The notes under the pieces were generated by a model. The model was not told the DNA's origin and made no database searches. It worked only from the letters and a program-made list of their open reading frames with translations. Position numbers and translations under genes: made by a program. This document shows positions 25,335-34,008 of a stretch of 64,000 nucleotides of DNA, piece after piece. The stretch is from assembly GCA_013001595.1 (NCBI GenBank), contig JABDMH010000096.1:1-64000 (forward strand), written 5' to 3'. Origin of the DNA: Saprospiraceae bacterium. GTDB taxonomy: Bacteria; Bacteroidota; Bacteroidia; Chitinophagales; Saprospiraceae. Position 1 is the first letter of the stretch, and the number at the start of each line of letters is the position of its first letter.

Positions 25335-27653
25335 ATGAAAAGAAGAGATGCCATACAGATGGTAGGATTGGGAGCAGCTTTCTCACTACCGGTTGCAGCA
25401 ACCGCAACTCAGCAGGCACAAGTGAATAATCGATTTATTCGGACCTTGGATTCAACGAATGAACTGAAGACTGCTTTGCTCGAGGCCGGAGATGTTGTAA
25501 TGACATTAGGTTACAGGGTGCCAGGAGATGGAGGTGGAGCACTCTTCAGAATTATGGAGCAGCCAGATGAAAGTTTAAGGGATGCGTTTGTTTTGGATGT
25601 TGGAGGTGATGGATTGATTGCTGTACTGCATGGACTACATTCAGTTCAATACAGGATCTTTGGGGCTGTAGGTGATGGCAAACACGATGATGGTGCAGCC
25701 ATCAATCTCGCTCATGAATATGCCAATGAGCATGGGCTACCCATTGAAAACCATCATGGCATATTTAATCTGGGTGATCGTCGTGAGATTCCCATCGAAA
25801 CGGCGGTAAATTGGGGAGAGACTGTTTTTCTCATAGATGAATCTCATCATACCAAAGAGCCGATTTTTCATGTTCGAAGTTCAATTCAGGAAGACATAAT
25901 ATTGGAAGAAGAGGATCGGCTGCAGCTGGCCAGATCGATTAAACCTGGTGTAACCGTCCTCGAAATTCTGGCCAAGTACAAAAACCACCTGATCCATTTA
26001 TGGGATCCCAAGGATTTGATCGGTGCTCGAGCAGGATTTAACGCCCACAGTGGTCGTGCCAAAGAAGAACTACTTTATGTAGAGGAGGCTGGTAAAATCG
26101 TCGGAGATATCGCCTGGGAATTCAAAGATTCAGTAAACATCGACATCCACCCACTCGACACTTCTTTCCTTACCATTCAAGGGGGGACCTTCAAATTATC
26201 AGGAACTTATCCCACAGATGCCAATCCCAGAGGATATGTGAACAATGGAATTCTAGTGTCTAGGAGCCGCACCATAATGAAAGATCAGTGGGTAGGACTT
26301 CAATCCGGAAAAGAGGATGTATCCATGTTGGCACAAAGTGGATTCTACTACTTTGCAAAGGTCTATAATGTGCGGTTGGAGAACATTCGCCTAATCCCGC
26401 GAGAGAAGGATCGTGAAGGCACTGGTCATGATGTGCCGCATGGGACCTACGGGATCGGTGCCAATCGAGTACTTGGCTTAACGCTAGTCAATGTCACATC
26501 TGAGGGAGACTGGATACACTGGGGTGTGATGGGCACAAACATGCTCAAGGATGTGACGGTAGAACAGTGCCGTATTAACAGATTTGATGTACATTTTCAC
26601 CTATGGAATTTGACCATGCGAGATTGCCGCATAGGATATAAAGGCATCAACCTAACTGGTGGAGGTCAGCTTGTGGTCACTAACACCGTCGTACAAAGTC
26701 ATTCGTTCCTCAACTTTAGACATGATTATGGTGCTAAGTGGGATGGCGACATCATAGTCAGAGATTGTGCCTTACAAGTGGTACGTGATGGAACCACTCG
26801 CCTTCTCTCTTGCAGATCAGGAGACCATGCGTATGGGTATCAGATTGGGCTGCCTCGCAAGGTGGTGGTTCAGAATTTTACCTTCAATTATGAAGTTAAG
26901 CCAGATAATGTAGAGCCTGCCATAATTATAGATACTGCGCAATTCGCGGAAAGGAAAGTAGCTCAAGCACTTAGTTTTCCTCAATTGATTCTTATTGAGG
27001 ATGTAGAGATCGTTGGGAGAGGAGAGGGGTGCTCCTTCCTACATATTTCTGATATCGAGCACTATTTTATTCCAAGATCATCAGGTAGTGATACTAATTC
27101 TTCTACAAATGCAAAGATTATATTAAGAAACATTCACACCACAACGAATGATTTTTTGGAGATCAGACCCTCGAATGTATCAACTCGAGATAGCAACCAA
27201 ATTGCTCCTTATCCCAAGATACGGATTGACGACCTTGATCATTTATCGATTGTTTTAACCGGTATAAAGGCAGATGTTTCTATACAGCATAGTACGGTGC
27301 ACCGACTTCACTTAGGTGTAGAAGACCTCTTGGAAGGAGAGGTTACATTTTCATCCTGCAAATTTGAGCCGATGGTTCATGCAGGGAAACAAGAGGTATT
27401 TAAACTCAAAACTACAGAGTGTACGTCTTTCGTCAACTGCAGGTGGCACCTACCCAAACTAGATGGCAAGTTGGCAGCAGCTTGGATAGATGGAAATGGA
27501 GTTTTTGTGCTAAATGATCATGTGCGATTCAATCATATCAATTCCCAGTTAGGAAGCGATATATGGAAATATGCTGATCAACATGGAATTACCCTTGACG
27601 AAAATTTCCTAGCGAAATTGTTTTTGCATCGCAGTTCTTCAAGTGACGGGTGA
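25335..27653 (+). CDS. Exported right-handed beta-helix protein (pectate lyase 3-like)
   Basis: 772 residues from the ATG at 25335, chosen because it begins a Tat-like signal (MKRRDAIQMVGLGAAFSLPVA); the frame is open 17 codons further upstream. Residues about 85-140 contain YRIFGAVGDGKHDDGAAIN, the N-terminal signature of pectate-lyase-3/GH28-type beta-helices and of phage tailspike-like proteins. The following 550 residues show repeated short strands with VRLENIRL, LKDVTVEQCRIN, LTMRDCRI and LTLVNVTSEGDW, as expected for helix coils. It is probably a polysaccharide-binding or -cleaving protein in the periplasm or outside. It lies after the glycan-synthesis genes but is separated from them by 590 bases. 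Confidence 0.75.
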   Translation: MKRRDAIQMVGLGAAFSLPVAATATQQAQVNNRFIRTLDSTNELKTALLEAGDVVMTLGYRVPGDGGGALFRIMEQPDESLRDAFVLDVGGDGLIAVLHGLHSVQYRIFGAVGDGKHDDGAAINLAHEYANEHGLPIENHHGIFNLGDRREIPIETAVNWGETVFLIDESHHTKEPIFHVRSSIQEDIILEEEDRLQLARSIKPGVTVLEILAKYKNHLIHLWDPKDLIGARAGFNAHSGRAKEELLYVEEAGKIVGDIAWEFKDSVNIDIHPLDTSFLTIQGGTFKLSGTYPTDANPRGYVNNGILVSRSRTIMKDQWVGLQSGKEDVSMLAQSGFYYFAKVYNVRLENIRLIPREKDREGTGHDVPHGTYGIGANRVLGLTLVNVTSEGDWIHWGVMGTNMLKDVTVEQCRINRFDVHFHLWNLTMRDCRIGYKGINLTGGGQLVVTNTVVQSHSFLNFRHDYGAKWDGDIIVRDCALQVVRDGTTRLLSCRSGDHAYGYQIGLPRKVVVQNFTFNYEVKPDNVEPAIIIDTAQFAERKVAQALSFPQLILIEDVEIVGRGEGCSFLHISDIEHYFIPRSSGSDTNSSTNAKIILRNIHTTTNDFLEIRPSNVSTRDSNQIAPYPKIRIDDLDHLSIVLTGIKADVSIQHSTVHRLHLGVEDLLEGEVTFSSCKFEPMVHAGKQEVFKLKTTECTSFVNCRWHLPKLDGKLAAAWIDGNGVFVLNDHVRFNHINSQLGSDIWKYADQHGITLDENFLAKLFLHRSSSSDG

Positions 27654-27677
27654 AATAAACTATGACAGAGTACTAGA

Positions 27678-28601
27678 TTATTTGATGGCGAAATTAATAT
27701 CGGTGATCAGTTCTTCATCTGGTACTTCACCGGGCATGTTTTGATAGATTTCAAAAGGATGAATGCCCTTTTTTACTTTGAAGGTTTTGGCTCGTACCAT
27801 GCCATAAAGAGTGGTCCAAGCATTACCAAGATGTTTGTAGGAGCCAATATGGCGTAAGGTATAAATACGAGTTGCCGGGATTTTACCTACTATCATTCCA
27901 GCAGGTAAGGGGGTGGGAAGTTTCTTTACTGGAGTAGCAGCAGTATAGCTTACATTTCGTTTTACCATATCCCATTTATGATAGATGGAGAAGGGAATAC
28001 CAGCTATATTATCCTCATTTTCTTTGCTGTAGTTGCCAACTGCTGCAAAATCTGCTTGCATTTTTAGTCCCACCTCGTCAATAGTACAGTGGGTAGTTTT
28101 TCCTATGTAGTCACAACCTGCAAATTCGGATTCTCCCTTGAAGTCTAATGAAGAATGAACAGTCCCATCTTCTGACAATTCTTTGAGCATGGCAAGACCA
28201 CGATCGTAATCGGAGCCAATAAATGCTTCCATGCTTTTCTTCATCCAAAACATAAAGAACGGTAAACTGCTATCCATGGTCCAGGTTACCTCAGTGCCAC
28301 CATCTCTTGGTGTGAGTTTAAAACTTGTTTTGGCAGTTGACTTATAGGGGGTTAGAAAAGTTAGGTCACAATTTAGGTACTCATCTTTGGTCTCGGAGAT
28401 TACTGACATTTCTCCAGAACCCACCCTTTTTCCTTGCCAAGAATATGATTTTCCATCCTCAGCAACATCTACAGTTGCCTCCGGATCTTGAATGAGCCAA
28501 GGTGACCATTTTGGCCATTCGTGAAAATCGTTGAGTTTTGGAAAAATTGCTTCCGGTGTGGCATTAATGTGCTCGCTTTTGCTAACGAATATTTTTGGCA
28601 T
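27678..28601 (-). CDS. SRPBCC (polyketide-cyclase-like) plus GyrI-like small-molecule-binding protein
   Basis: 307 residues, cytosolic. Residues 1-145 are a START/SRPBCC hydrophobic-pocket domain (ATPEAIFPKLNDFHEWPKWSPW; GGTEVTWTMDSSLPFFMFW). Residues about 165-307 match the GyrI/AraC-effector-binding fold (VGKIPATRIYTLRHIGSYKHLGNAW; HPFEIYQNMPGEVPDEELITDINFAIK). The same pairing is known from many bacterial stress or transcription-accessory proteins without a DNA-binding domain; ligands are unknown. It converges on the beta-helix gene with 24 bases between stops and lies 60 bases after the next minus-strand gene. Confidence 0.85.
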   Translation of the reverse strand: MPKIFVSKSEHINATPEAIFPKLNDFHEWPKWSPWLIQDPEATVDVAEDGKSYSWQGKRVGSGEMSVISETKDEYLNCDLTFLTPYKSTAKTSFKLTPRDGGTEVTWTMDSSLPFFMFWMKKSMEAFIGSDYDRGLAMLKELSEDGTVHSSLDFKGESEFAGCDYIGKTTHCTIDEVGLKMQADFAAVGNYSKENEDNIAGIPFSIYHKWDMVKRNVSYTAATPVKKLPTPLPAGMIVGKIPATRIYTLRHIGSYKHLGNAWTTLYGMVRAKTFKVKKGIHPFEIYQNMPGEVPDEELITDINFAIK

Positions 28602-28661
28602 CGTTGTAGATTTTGTTGCTGTGAAAAATTAGCAAACTTTTTCAATAGGTATGTCAAATCC

Positions 28662-29123
28662 TTACTCTTCCTCATCGTTGAGCCAGGGAATTTCTGGGAG
28701 GACCTCATCTGTGATCTGAGGAGAGGTGCCAAATTGAGCCAGCTCAAACAATCGATGCAACAGCTCAGACATAGAAGCCGCTTTGGTGTGAAATAGATCT
28801 GGATGTACATAGGGATCGATCATATCTTCAAGCAGATGAAAGCCAGCTTTGAGTTGATCACATTCAATCAACAGATTGTCGTATTTATCCTGCATATCTT
28901 GTAGCTGATCTTGATAATGATTGATCATCTTATTGATCAATGCTTGTACATCATCTTCGGTCAGTTCTATGCCGATCTGTGAGTGTCGGGAACCATCTTT
29001 GTCGATCGTCCCATCAACAACGACAATGGTCCCAGGTTGCCAATTTTGGACGTACTCTTGTGGTTTTTTTTGATCAGTGTCTGACCAATGCCCACCGACT
29101 CTAGGTTTTCTCTTGATTTTCAT
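28662..29123 (-). CDS. Conserved-looking hypothetical protein with a central coiled coil
   Basis: 153 residues, no signal peptide. The basic N-terminus (MKIKRKPRVGGHW) is followed by a short beta segment (GTIVVVDGTIDKDG; SQIGIELTEDDV), a long helical, probably coiled-coil stretch (about 60-105, rich in Q, D and L) and an acidic end (LNDEEE). Codon use and length suggest a real gene. I do not recognise a family. It may be co-transcribed with the SRPBCC/GyrI-like gene downstream. Confidence 0.6.
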   Translation of the reverse strand: MKIKRKPRVGGHWSDTDQKKPQEYVQNWQPGTIVVVDGTIDKDGSRHSQIGIELTEDDVQALINKMINHYQDQLQDMQDKYDNLLIECDQLKAGFHLLEDMIDPYVHPDLFHTKAASMSELLHRLFELAQFGTSPQITDEVLPEIPWLNDEEE

Positions 29124-29317
29124 GATCTATGCAGTTCAAGTGCGTCAACAATCTAAATCGGTTTCACTTGTTGGGGGCTTTCATGCCATAAGTTAGTCAA
29201 TTTTTATAGTAGCTTCTATCATAATATGAGATTTATGACCTTTCTGTGTTCTTTCGATGCCTTTGTGCTGAGGGCAGCTAGATAGGAGCAATTATCAACC
29301 CTATGAGTAATTCAATG

Positions 29318-30595
29318 CTATTTGGTACGCCTGTGTTTAGTGATGTCATGTGCCGAAAGGTCGTCAAATTGCAACCTATCCGGATCTGGGTTGTGGTTCA
29401 ATGGACGAGAAATCTGGGATCCGAAGAAGACAAAGTCGCAGAAATCAAGTAGTGCCAGCCAATCTTCTTTCAGCTGACCATGTCCACCATCTCTCCAATG
29501 CATTGCATTAAAATGGGGTTTTTCATAAAGGGAAAAAATGGGTTGGCTCTTTAGAAAGGTAAGGTGGGTACCATATGGATTTGCCCAATAATCATGTCTA
29601 GCATGGGTGTTGATTAGTGCACGCGGTGCAATCAATGCCCTAGCGAAATGTGCATCAAAGGGCAATTTTGCTAGGTGCGGTGCCAACTTGTACCATTGAT
29701 TTGGCCACCAATGTTTAAACCTTTCGGCATGGTGATCTATGGTTTGGGGTTCGTGATTCAGGTCATAATAGCGCATGCTGGCAGTACCTCCAAGACCAGA
29801 AGAATTGGGTGCCGTTACCGCGATGCGATCATCATAGATGCCCGCACATAGGGCAGTTTTTCCTCCACGAGAATGTCCGGTAGCGACTATTCTATTAGTT
29901 TCGACAAATGGCAGGGTAGTCAGCCAGTCTATAATGGATTGGTAGGTCCATGCCCACACCATGATCGCCCCACATTTCAAGTTGGGATATAATTTATCAA
30001 TGCGACCACTTTGTCCATCCTGAAGATCTAGAAAAATATCCTCGCGGTTAAATTTGGCGTACATATACCCCCGTCGAGTAGCTTCATCGGCTACCCAAAG
30101 GTCCAAAGAAAGTCGATCTTGTTTTTGATAATTGTTTCGTGGTTTCTCTTGTTCAATTTCTTCTAAGTCGAAGGTGTATCTGTCGTTTTTGATGATGATG
30201 GGATATTTGCCCTTGGCCAGTGGTTTGATTAAACCTAATCTGAAGGTTAATGATTGACCACTCTTATAGAGTGTAAACGAATATTGAAGGCGTGTCCATT
30301 TTTTGCCATCCTCCTTGTGGGTTTCCACTACCGTGAAGCTGTCAATTTTCTCTGGCACTTTCCCATACTGATAGTGTTGAAGCATTTGTTTTAAGTACGG
30401 ACGGTGAGCATTCCATTCCTCCACGGTAGCAATCGAGTCACCATATTGATCTTGTAATATATTGGGTATGCTACTTTGGTCTGACAACTGAGCGATGTCT
30501 GGCCAAGCTGGGGGAGCTAATTTTACCTCATTGTTTATTACCGATTGACTGCAAGCAGATAGTGTGGAAACCAGCAGTAGCAGTAGTGCCTTCAT
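29318..30595 (-). CDS. Lipoprotein alpha/beta hydrolase, glucuronoyl-esterase (CE15)-like
   Basis: 425 residues from the ATG at 30595, which gives a lipoprotein signal (MKALLLLLVSTLSACSQS); the frame extends to 30628 without adding sense. The nucleophile elbow VATGHSRGGKTAL carries the GxSRxGK pattern special to CE15 4-O-methyl-glucuronoyl esterases and relatives. A catalytic acid/His pair can be sought in RALINTHARHDYW and DGGHGQLKEDW. CE15 enzymes cut the ester between lignin and glucuronoxylan, or related uronate esters in marine glycans. It diverges from the amidohydrolase gene over 126 bases. The absence of other xylan enzymes makes the substrate uncertain. Confidence 0.8.
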   Translation of the reverse strand: MKALLLLLVSTLSACSQSVINNEVKLAPPAWPDIAQLSDQSSIPNILQDQYGDSIATVEEWNAHRPYLKQMLQHYQYGKVPEKIDSFTVVETHKEDGKKWTRLQYSFTLYKSGQSLTFRLGLIKPLAKGKYPIIIKNDRYTFDLEEIEQEKPRNNYQKQDRLSLDLWVADEATRRGYMYAKFNREDIFLDLQDGQSGRIDKLYPNLKCGAIMVWAWTYQSIIDWLTTLPFVETNRIVATGHSRGGKTALCAGIYDDRIAVTAPNSSGLGGTASMRYYDLNHEPQTIDHHAERFKHWWPNQWYKLAPHLAKLPFDAHFARALIAPRALINTHARHDYWANPYGTHLTFLKSQPIFSLYEKPHFNAMHWRDGGHGQLKEDWLALLDFCDFVFFGSQISRPLNHNPDPDRLQFDDLSAHDITKHRRTK

Positions 30596-30721
30596 AGTTC
30601 TAAAGTAGTGAAAAGGAACAAATCCCAACTCTTAGTATCTTACGCCAAATCAGTAGTCAGATACCTTTTCATATTATGGTCTATCTTAGAACAATTGGTT
30701 TGTAGTTAAAACGTCGTGATT

Positions 30722-31804
30722 ATGAAGTGTATGATTTCCATCTTTTGTTTTGCAGTCGTCAGTTTGTTTGCTGCTGAAATATCTGCCCAAGCATTCTATC
30801 AGGTAGCAGATTATAGTAAGGTGCGGAAATATGACGTACATGTACACGTACGTGCTGACCGCAACACCTTTGCATATAAAGCCAAAGCAGATAATTTTCA
30901 GCTGACCAATATCGTGGTTGATAGTAAGAATAGCTGGGACATGGTACGATCTAGATTTGACTATTGTGAATCTCAGCGAGACCATAATCCTGGCACATAT
31001 TCTATTTGCACCGCTTTTTCCATGGAAGGGTGGGACGAATCGCAATGGGAAGAGAAGGTGTTATCCTGGTTAGCGGAGGGTTTTGCAAAGGGCGCCGTAG
31101 CTGTAAAAGTTTGGAAAAACATCGGCATGGTGTTTCGAGATGCGGCGGGAGAAATGGTGATGATCGACGATCCGAAATTTGATCCGATCTTTGATTTTAT
31201 CCGAAAAAGAAACATGACATTGATGGGCCATTTGGGAGAGCCACGGGATTGTTGGATGCCCTTGGACTCTATGAAAGCCAATAATAACAGAAATTATTTT
31301 AGAGAGCATCCTGAATACCATATGTATTTGCATCCTGAATTACCCTCATATCAAGATCAAATTGATGCACGTGATCGTATGTTGGCCAAACATCCGAATC
31401 TTCGATTCATTGCTGTACACTTGGGCTCTTTAGAATGGGATGTTGAGCAAATCGCACTTCGATTAGATCGTTTTCCAAATATGGCTGTGGATATGGCTGC
31501 TCGTATCGGTCATCTTTTCCACCAAACTGTAAATGATCGTGAGAAAGTACGGCAATTCTTTATCAAATACCAGGATAGGATACTGTATGGCAGCGACCTT
31601 GGAGATAGTGGTGACAACTCGGAGGAGGCTTTGGTGGAAAGGTTGGACCGTGCTTGGAAACGAGATTGGCAATACCTGGTTACGGATGACATCATGACCA
31701 GCGATTTAATTGATGAGCCATTTCAAGGCTTAAAACTACCGCAGTCCGTGGTCGATAAAATCTACTACTCAAATACCATCAGGTGGTTAAACCTCAAACA
31801 GTAG
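30722..31804 (+). CDS. Exported amidohydrolase-family metallohydrolase
   Basis: About 360 residues from the ATG at 30722. A signal peptide (MKCMISIFCFAVVSLFAAEISAQ) targets it to the periplasm. The metal-site motif KYDVHVHVR (HxH) opens a TIM barrel of the PF04909 type. Further likely metal or catalytic ligands are H in LMGHLGEPRD, H in FIAVHLGSLEWD and D in ILYGSDLGDSGDN. This family includes decarboxylases and hydrolases of cyclic or aromatic acids, and of lactones; a secreted lactonase or amidase for a plant- or algal-derived compound is possible. The gene faces away from the CE15-like esterase and may share its regulation. Confidence 0.85.
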   Translation: MKCMISIFCFAVVSLFAAEISAQAFYQVADYSKVRKYDVHVHVRADRNTFAYKAKADNFQLTNIVVDSKNSWDMVRSRFDYCESQRDHNPGTYSICTAFSMEGWDESQWEEKVLSWLAEGFAKGAVAVKVWKNIGMVFRDAAGEMVMIDDPKFDPIFDFIRKRNMTLMGHLGEPRDCWMPLDSMKANNNRNYFREHPEYHMYLHPELPSYQDQIDARDRMLAKHPNLRFIAVHLGSLEWDVEQIALRLDRFPNMAVDMAARIGHLFHQTVNDREKVRQFFIKYQDRILYGSDLGDSGDNSEEALVERLDRAWKRDWQYLVTDDIMTSDLIDEPFQGLKLPQSVVDKIYYSNTIRWLNLKQ

Positions 31805-32033
31805 CAATTAATTCTTTCAATTCGATGTTTCTTTTTTGGTAGTTGGCTTTTATCTACTCCTCTCTCTAGAAATACTGATCGAATAAATGTTTTGACTCAC
31901 ATGTGCAGAAAAGCTCGGCTAGTGAATTCATCTAGTAAGAAAATTCGAAGTAAGACCAGGTGTACAGGCAGCATCTTGATTTTACTGTTATCTTCGATCG
32001 AGAAATATATTACGCATTAAAATCGATTCAACA

Positions 32034-32735
32034 TTGAGAAATGTAAGTAAGTTTTTGGTATTCATATTGATGATTTCAGCATTGGTCGTGAACGCTCAAG
32101 ATGTGCCTATTCCCAGCGCATGGTCGGCAGAAATCGCCGGTCAAAAAGCCATAATGATCGTGACTGATGGGCATTTTTCCATGGCTTACTTTGATGCTAA
32201 GGATCATCAATTTGGATATACCGAGGGTGGTAAATGGTCTATGGCATCTGATGCATCTGTTAAGTTGGTTCGTGAATACCATACCAAGGACACGGCCATG
32301 GTTGGACATGAAGATATCGTCGATGTGGATTATGACGGGCAGCGACTATTTATAGGTACGCAAGCTTGGGCTGTCCTAGATGACGGCGCTCCCGGAGATT
32401 TGGGTGGTGCCTGGATGATTACAGGAAGGAAGCGAGATGGAGAGATGCAACCCATGCGAAGGGGTTCTAGAATTACGATGAAGATTATGTCTGGAACGCG
32501 GTTTCAATGGATCGCCTACGATACAGCTACCAAGAAGTTTTCGGGAAGTGGCGGTGGGACCTATACATCTACAGATGGCAAGTATGTGGAGACCATAGAT
32601 TTTTTCTCGAAGGATAACAATAGGGTTGGAGCTGTCTTACCTTTTGACTTTGATCTAAAGGAAGGTGATTGGCATCATAGTGGACTAAGCAGTAAGGGTG
32701 ATCCCATCTATGAAGTGTGGAGCCTTAGAGAGTAA
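32034..32735 (+). CDS. Exported lipocalin-like protein of unknown function
   Basis: 233 residues starting at a TTG (32034), the only start that gives a full signal peptide (LRNVSKFLVFILMISALVVNAQ). The mature part is beta-rich (AIMIVTDGHFSMAYFD, YTEGGKWSMASDASVKLVREYHT, GGAWMITGRKR), with a repeated pattern of a strand followed by WS/WM residues, as in Bacteroidota DUF4488/lipocalin-like exported proteins. It is followed by a perfect hairpin. No enzyme motif is visible. Confidence 0.7.
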   Translation: MRNVSKFLVFILMISALVVNAQDVPIPSAWSAEIAGQKAIMIVTDGHFSMAYFDAKDHQFGYTEGGKWSMASDASVKLVREYHTKDTAMVGHEDIVDVDYDGQRLFIGTQAWAVLDDGAPGDLGGAWMITGRKRDGEMQPMRRGSRITMKIMSGTRFQWIAYDTATKKFSGSGGGTYTSTDGKYVETIDFFSKDNNRVGAVLPFDFDLKEGDWHHSGLSSKGDPIYEVWSLRE

Positions 32736-32774
32736 TATCTGGTAGAAAATTCATTAGTTCTCATCATTTCTACA

Positions 32775-32797
32775 ACCGTGCAATAAGATTGCACGGT
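32775..32797 (+). terminator. Perfect hairpin after the lipocalin-like gene
   Basis: A 9-bp perfect stem (accgtgcaa at 32775-32783 with ttgcacggt at 32789-32797) has a 5-base loop and lies 40 bases after the stop. The T-tract is weak (gttgcttt), so termination strength is uncertain. Confidence 0.6.
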
Positions 32798-32830
32798 GTT
32801 GCTTTACCTTAGCATCATCATTAGTAAAGA

Positions 32831-33190
32831 ATGGATGTTATGGTATATACAAGCTTTTCAAATCAAACCAGTAAGACCCAAGAACTGATTGACGCGATTG
32901 CCTGGGATCTAAAGTCCAACAATGGCATCTTTTTCGAGCGTTCAGCTAAAGGTCTTGCTGAAATCTTGGGCCTTTGTCCGGAACAGAATGTCTGGCTTTA
33001 TGAGCCAGACCCAAATGATCCTACGGAAGAGATGGTGTTCGCCACTTTTAGATTGCATGCCACCAGCGACGTGACTTTTCATTTAAGTTGCAAAGTTGAT
33101 CGACAAGGCAATGTTTTAGAGTGGATCGGGCCACATGACATCACCGGACTTGAGAGTTCGTTGGATGTAGGCCGAGGAAAGGCTGCCTAA
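32831..33190 (+). CDS. Small hypothetical protein
   Basis: 119 residues, no signal peptide. It begins MDVMVYTSFSNQTSK and contains an alternating pattern of polar helices and strands (LIDAIAWDLKSNNGIFFERS; VFATFRLHATSDVTFHLSCKVD) that could form a small alpha/beta domain. I do not recognise it. It is the last + strand gene before an 800-base region rich in short repeats. Confidence 0.5.
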   Translation: MDVMVYTSFSNQTSKTQELIDAIAWDLKSNNGIFFERSAKGLAEILGLCPEQNVWLYEPDPNDPTEEMVFATFRLHATSDVTFHLSCKVDRQGNVLEWIGPHDITGLESSLDVGRGKAA

Positions 33191-33196
33191 CTTTTA

Positions 33197-33550
33197 CTGA
33201 CGAAGCTTCGCTTGTCAGCACTGTGTACTGTACGAAGCTTCGCTTGTTCATTTTGACATTTAACTAATCATCTCCCATCATGGTATCAGAATCATTCTGA
33301 CGAGGCTTGGCCTGTCGGCATTACAGATTCTAACCATGCTGGTCGAGAAGGCATCGTCTTTCCCGACTTGCCCTCTTCAAAGAGGGCCTTTGCATTTGGA
33401 TTTTACCAACATCCGTATGAAATTTGGAACATAATGGCGTGGAATACTCGACCACTTAATAATCCCAGCAGGAGTTTTAAGTAGGTGACGGTCGATCAAA
33501 TTAGCATTGACATTTTTGGAGATACTGACGAAGCCGCCGCTTATCAGCAC
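33197..33550. repeat. Four copies of a short palindromic repeat
   Basis: Near-identical 24-27-base elements lie at 33197-33221, 33224-33250, 33297-33320 and 33525-33550. The shared core is CTGACGAAGC-nn-CGCTTGTCAGCAC. Each can fold on itself (cgaagc against gcttg) and two contain the palindrome CGAAGCTTCG. They sit immediately downstream of the small gene ending at 33190 and look like a family of small dispersed hairpins. Such elements are usually non-autonomous repeats or serve as terminators. A separate hairpin (33370-33387, gccctct/agagggc) lies between copies 3 and 4. Confidence 0.6.
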
Positions 33551-34008
33551 GTAATTGACAGATGCTTCAATGGCAATTAATACAGAGCCTGTGGTCTCTC
33601 CTAAATGTTAACTATAAAATCGGAATCTAAGACCCTTTGGAAGGGGTCAAAATGGCCAAGAAATCCCCCTCAATTAGCCGGTGAATTGGCAATTTCAAGT
33701 ATGTATTCTAGCGTATTCCAAAAGCGCCATTTTGGGGGGATGACTTACTCTGATCCGTTAGATACTTGATTAGCTTTAGACGCTATTAATCTGCCGTGGT
33801 CATACACTTCGAATCCAAGAAGGCGACTTGTTGTGAGAGCATCGTCCTCCTTCACAGTACCTCTAAGAATCGGTTTTCCCCTTGAGAACAACCTCCTGAA
33901 TTTTATATCTTTTCAAGATTGACCCAAAGAAATAACCTGATAGTAAAGCGCAGTAGAGATTGAGCTTCCTATATAAGGCACGAATAACTGATATGGCTGA
34001 AAGAACGA
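33551..34008. other. Intergenic stretch with one possible coding relic
   Basis: No intact gene. On the minus strand, 33745-33912 is an open stretch of about 55 codons with protein-like sequence (GKPILRGTVKEDDALTTSRL, LGFEVYDHGRLIASKANQVS). It is bounded by stops on both sides and has no start, so it is probably a fragment of a lost gene. An imperfect hairpin (gaccctttggaaggggtc) lies near 33630-33647. Nothing else is recognisable. Confidence 0.35.

Noticed and set aside
33370-33387. Hairpin gccctct/agagggc as a terminator of the small gene at 32831
   Set aside because: It is 180 bases past the stop, with two repeat copies and a third between; the following sequence has only a weak T-tract.
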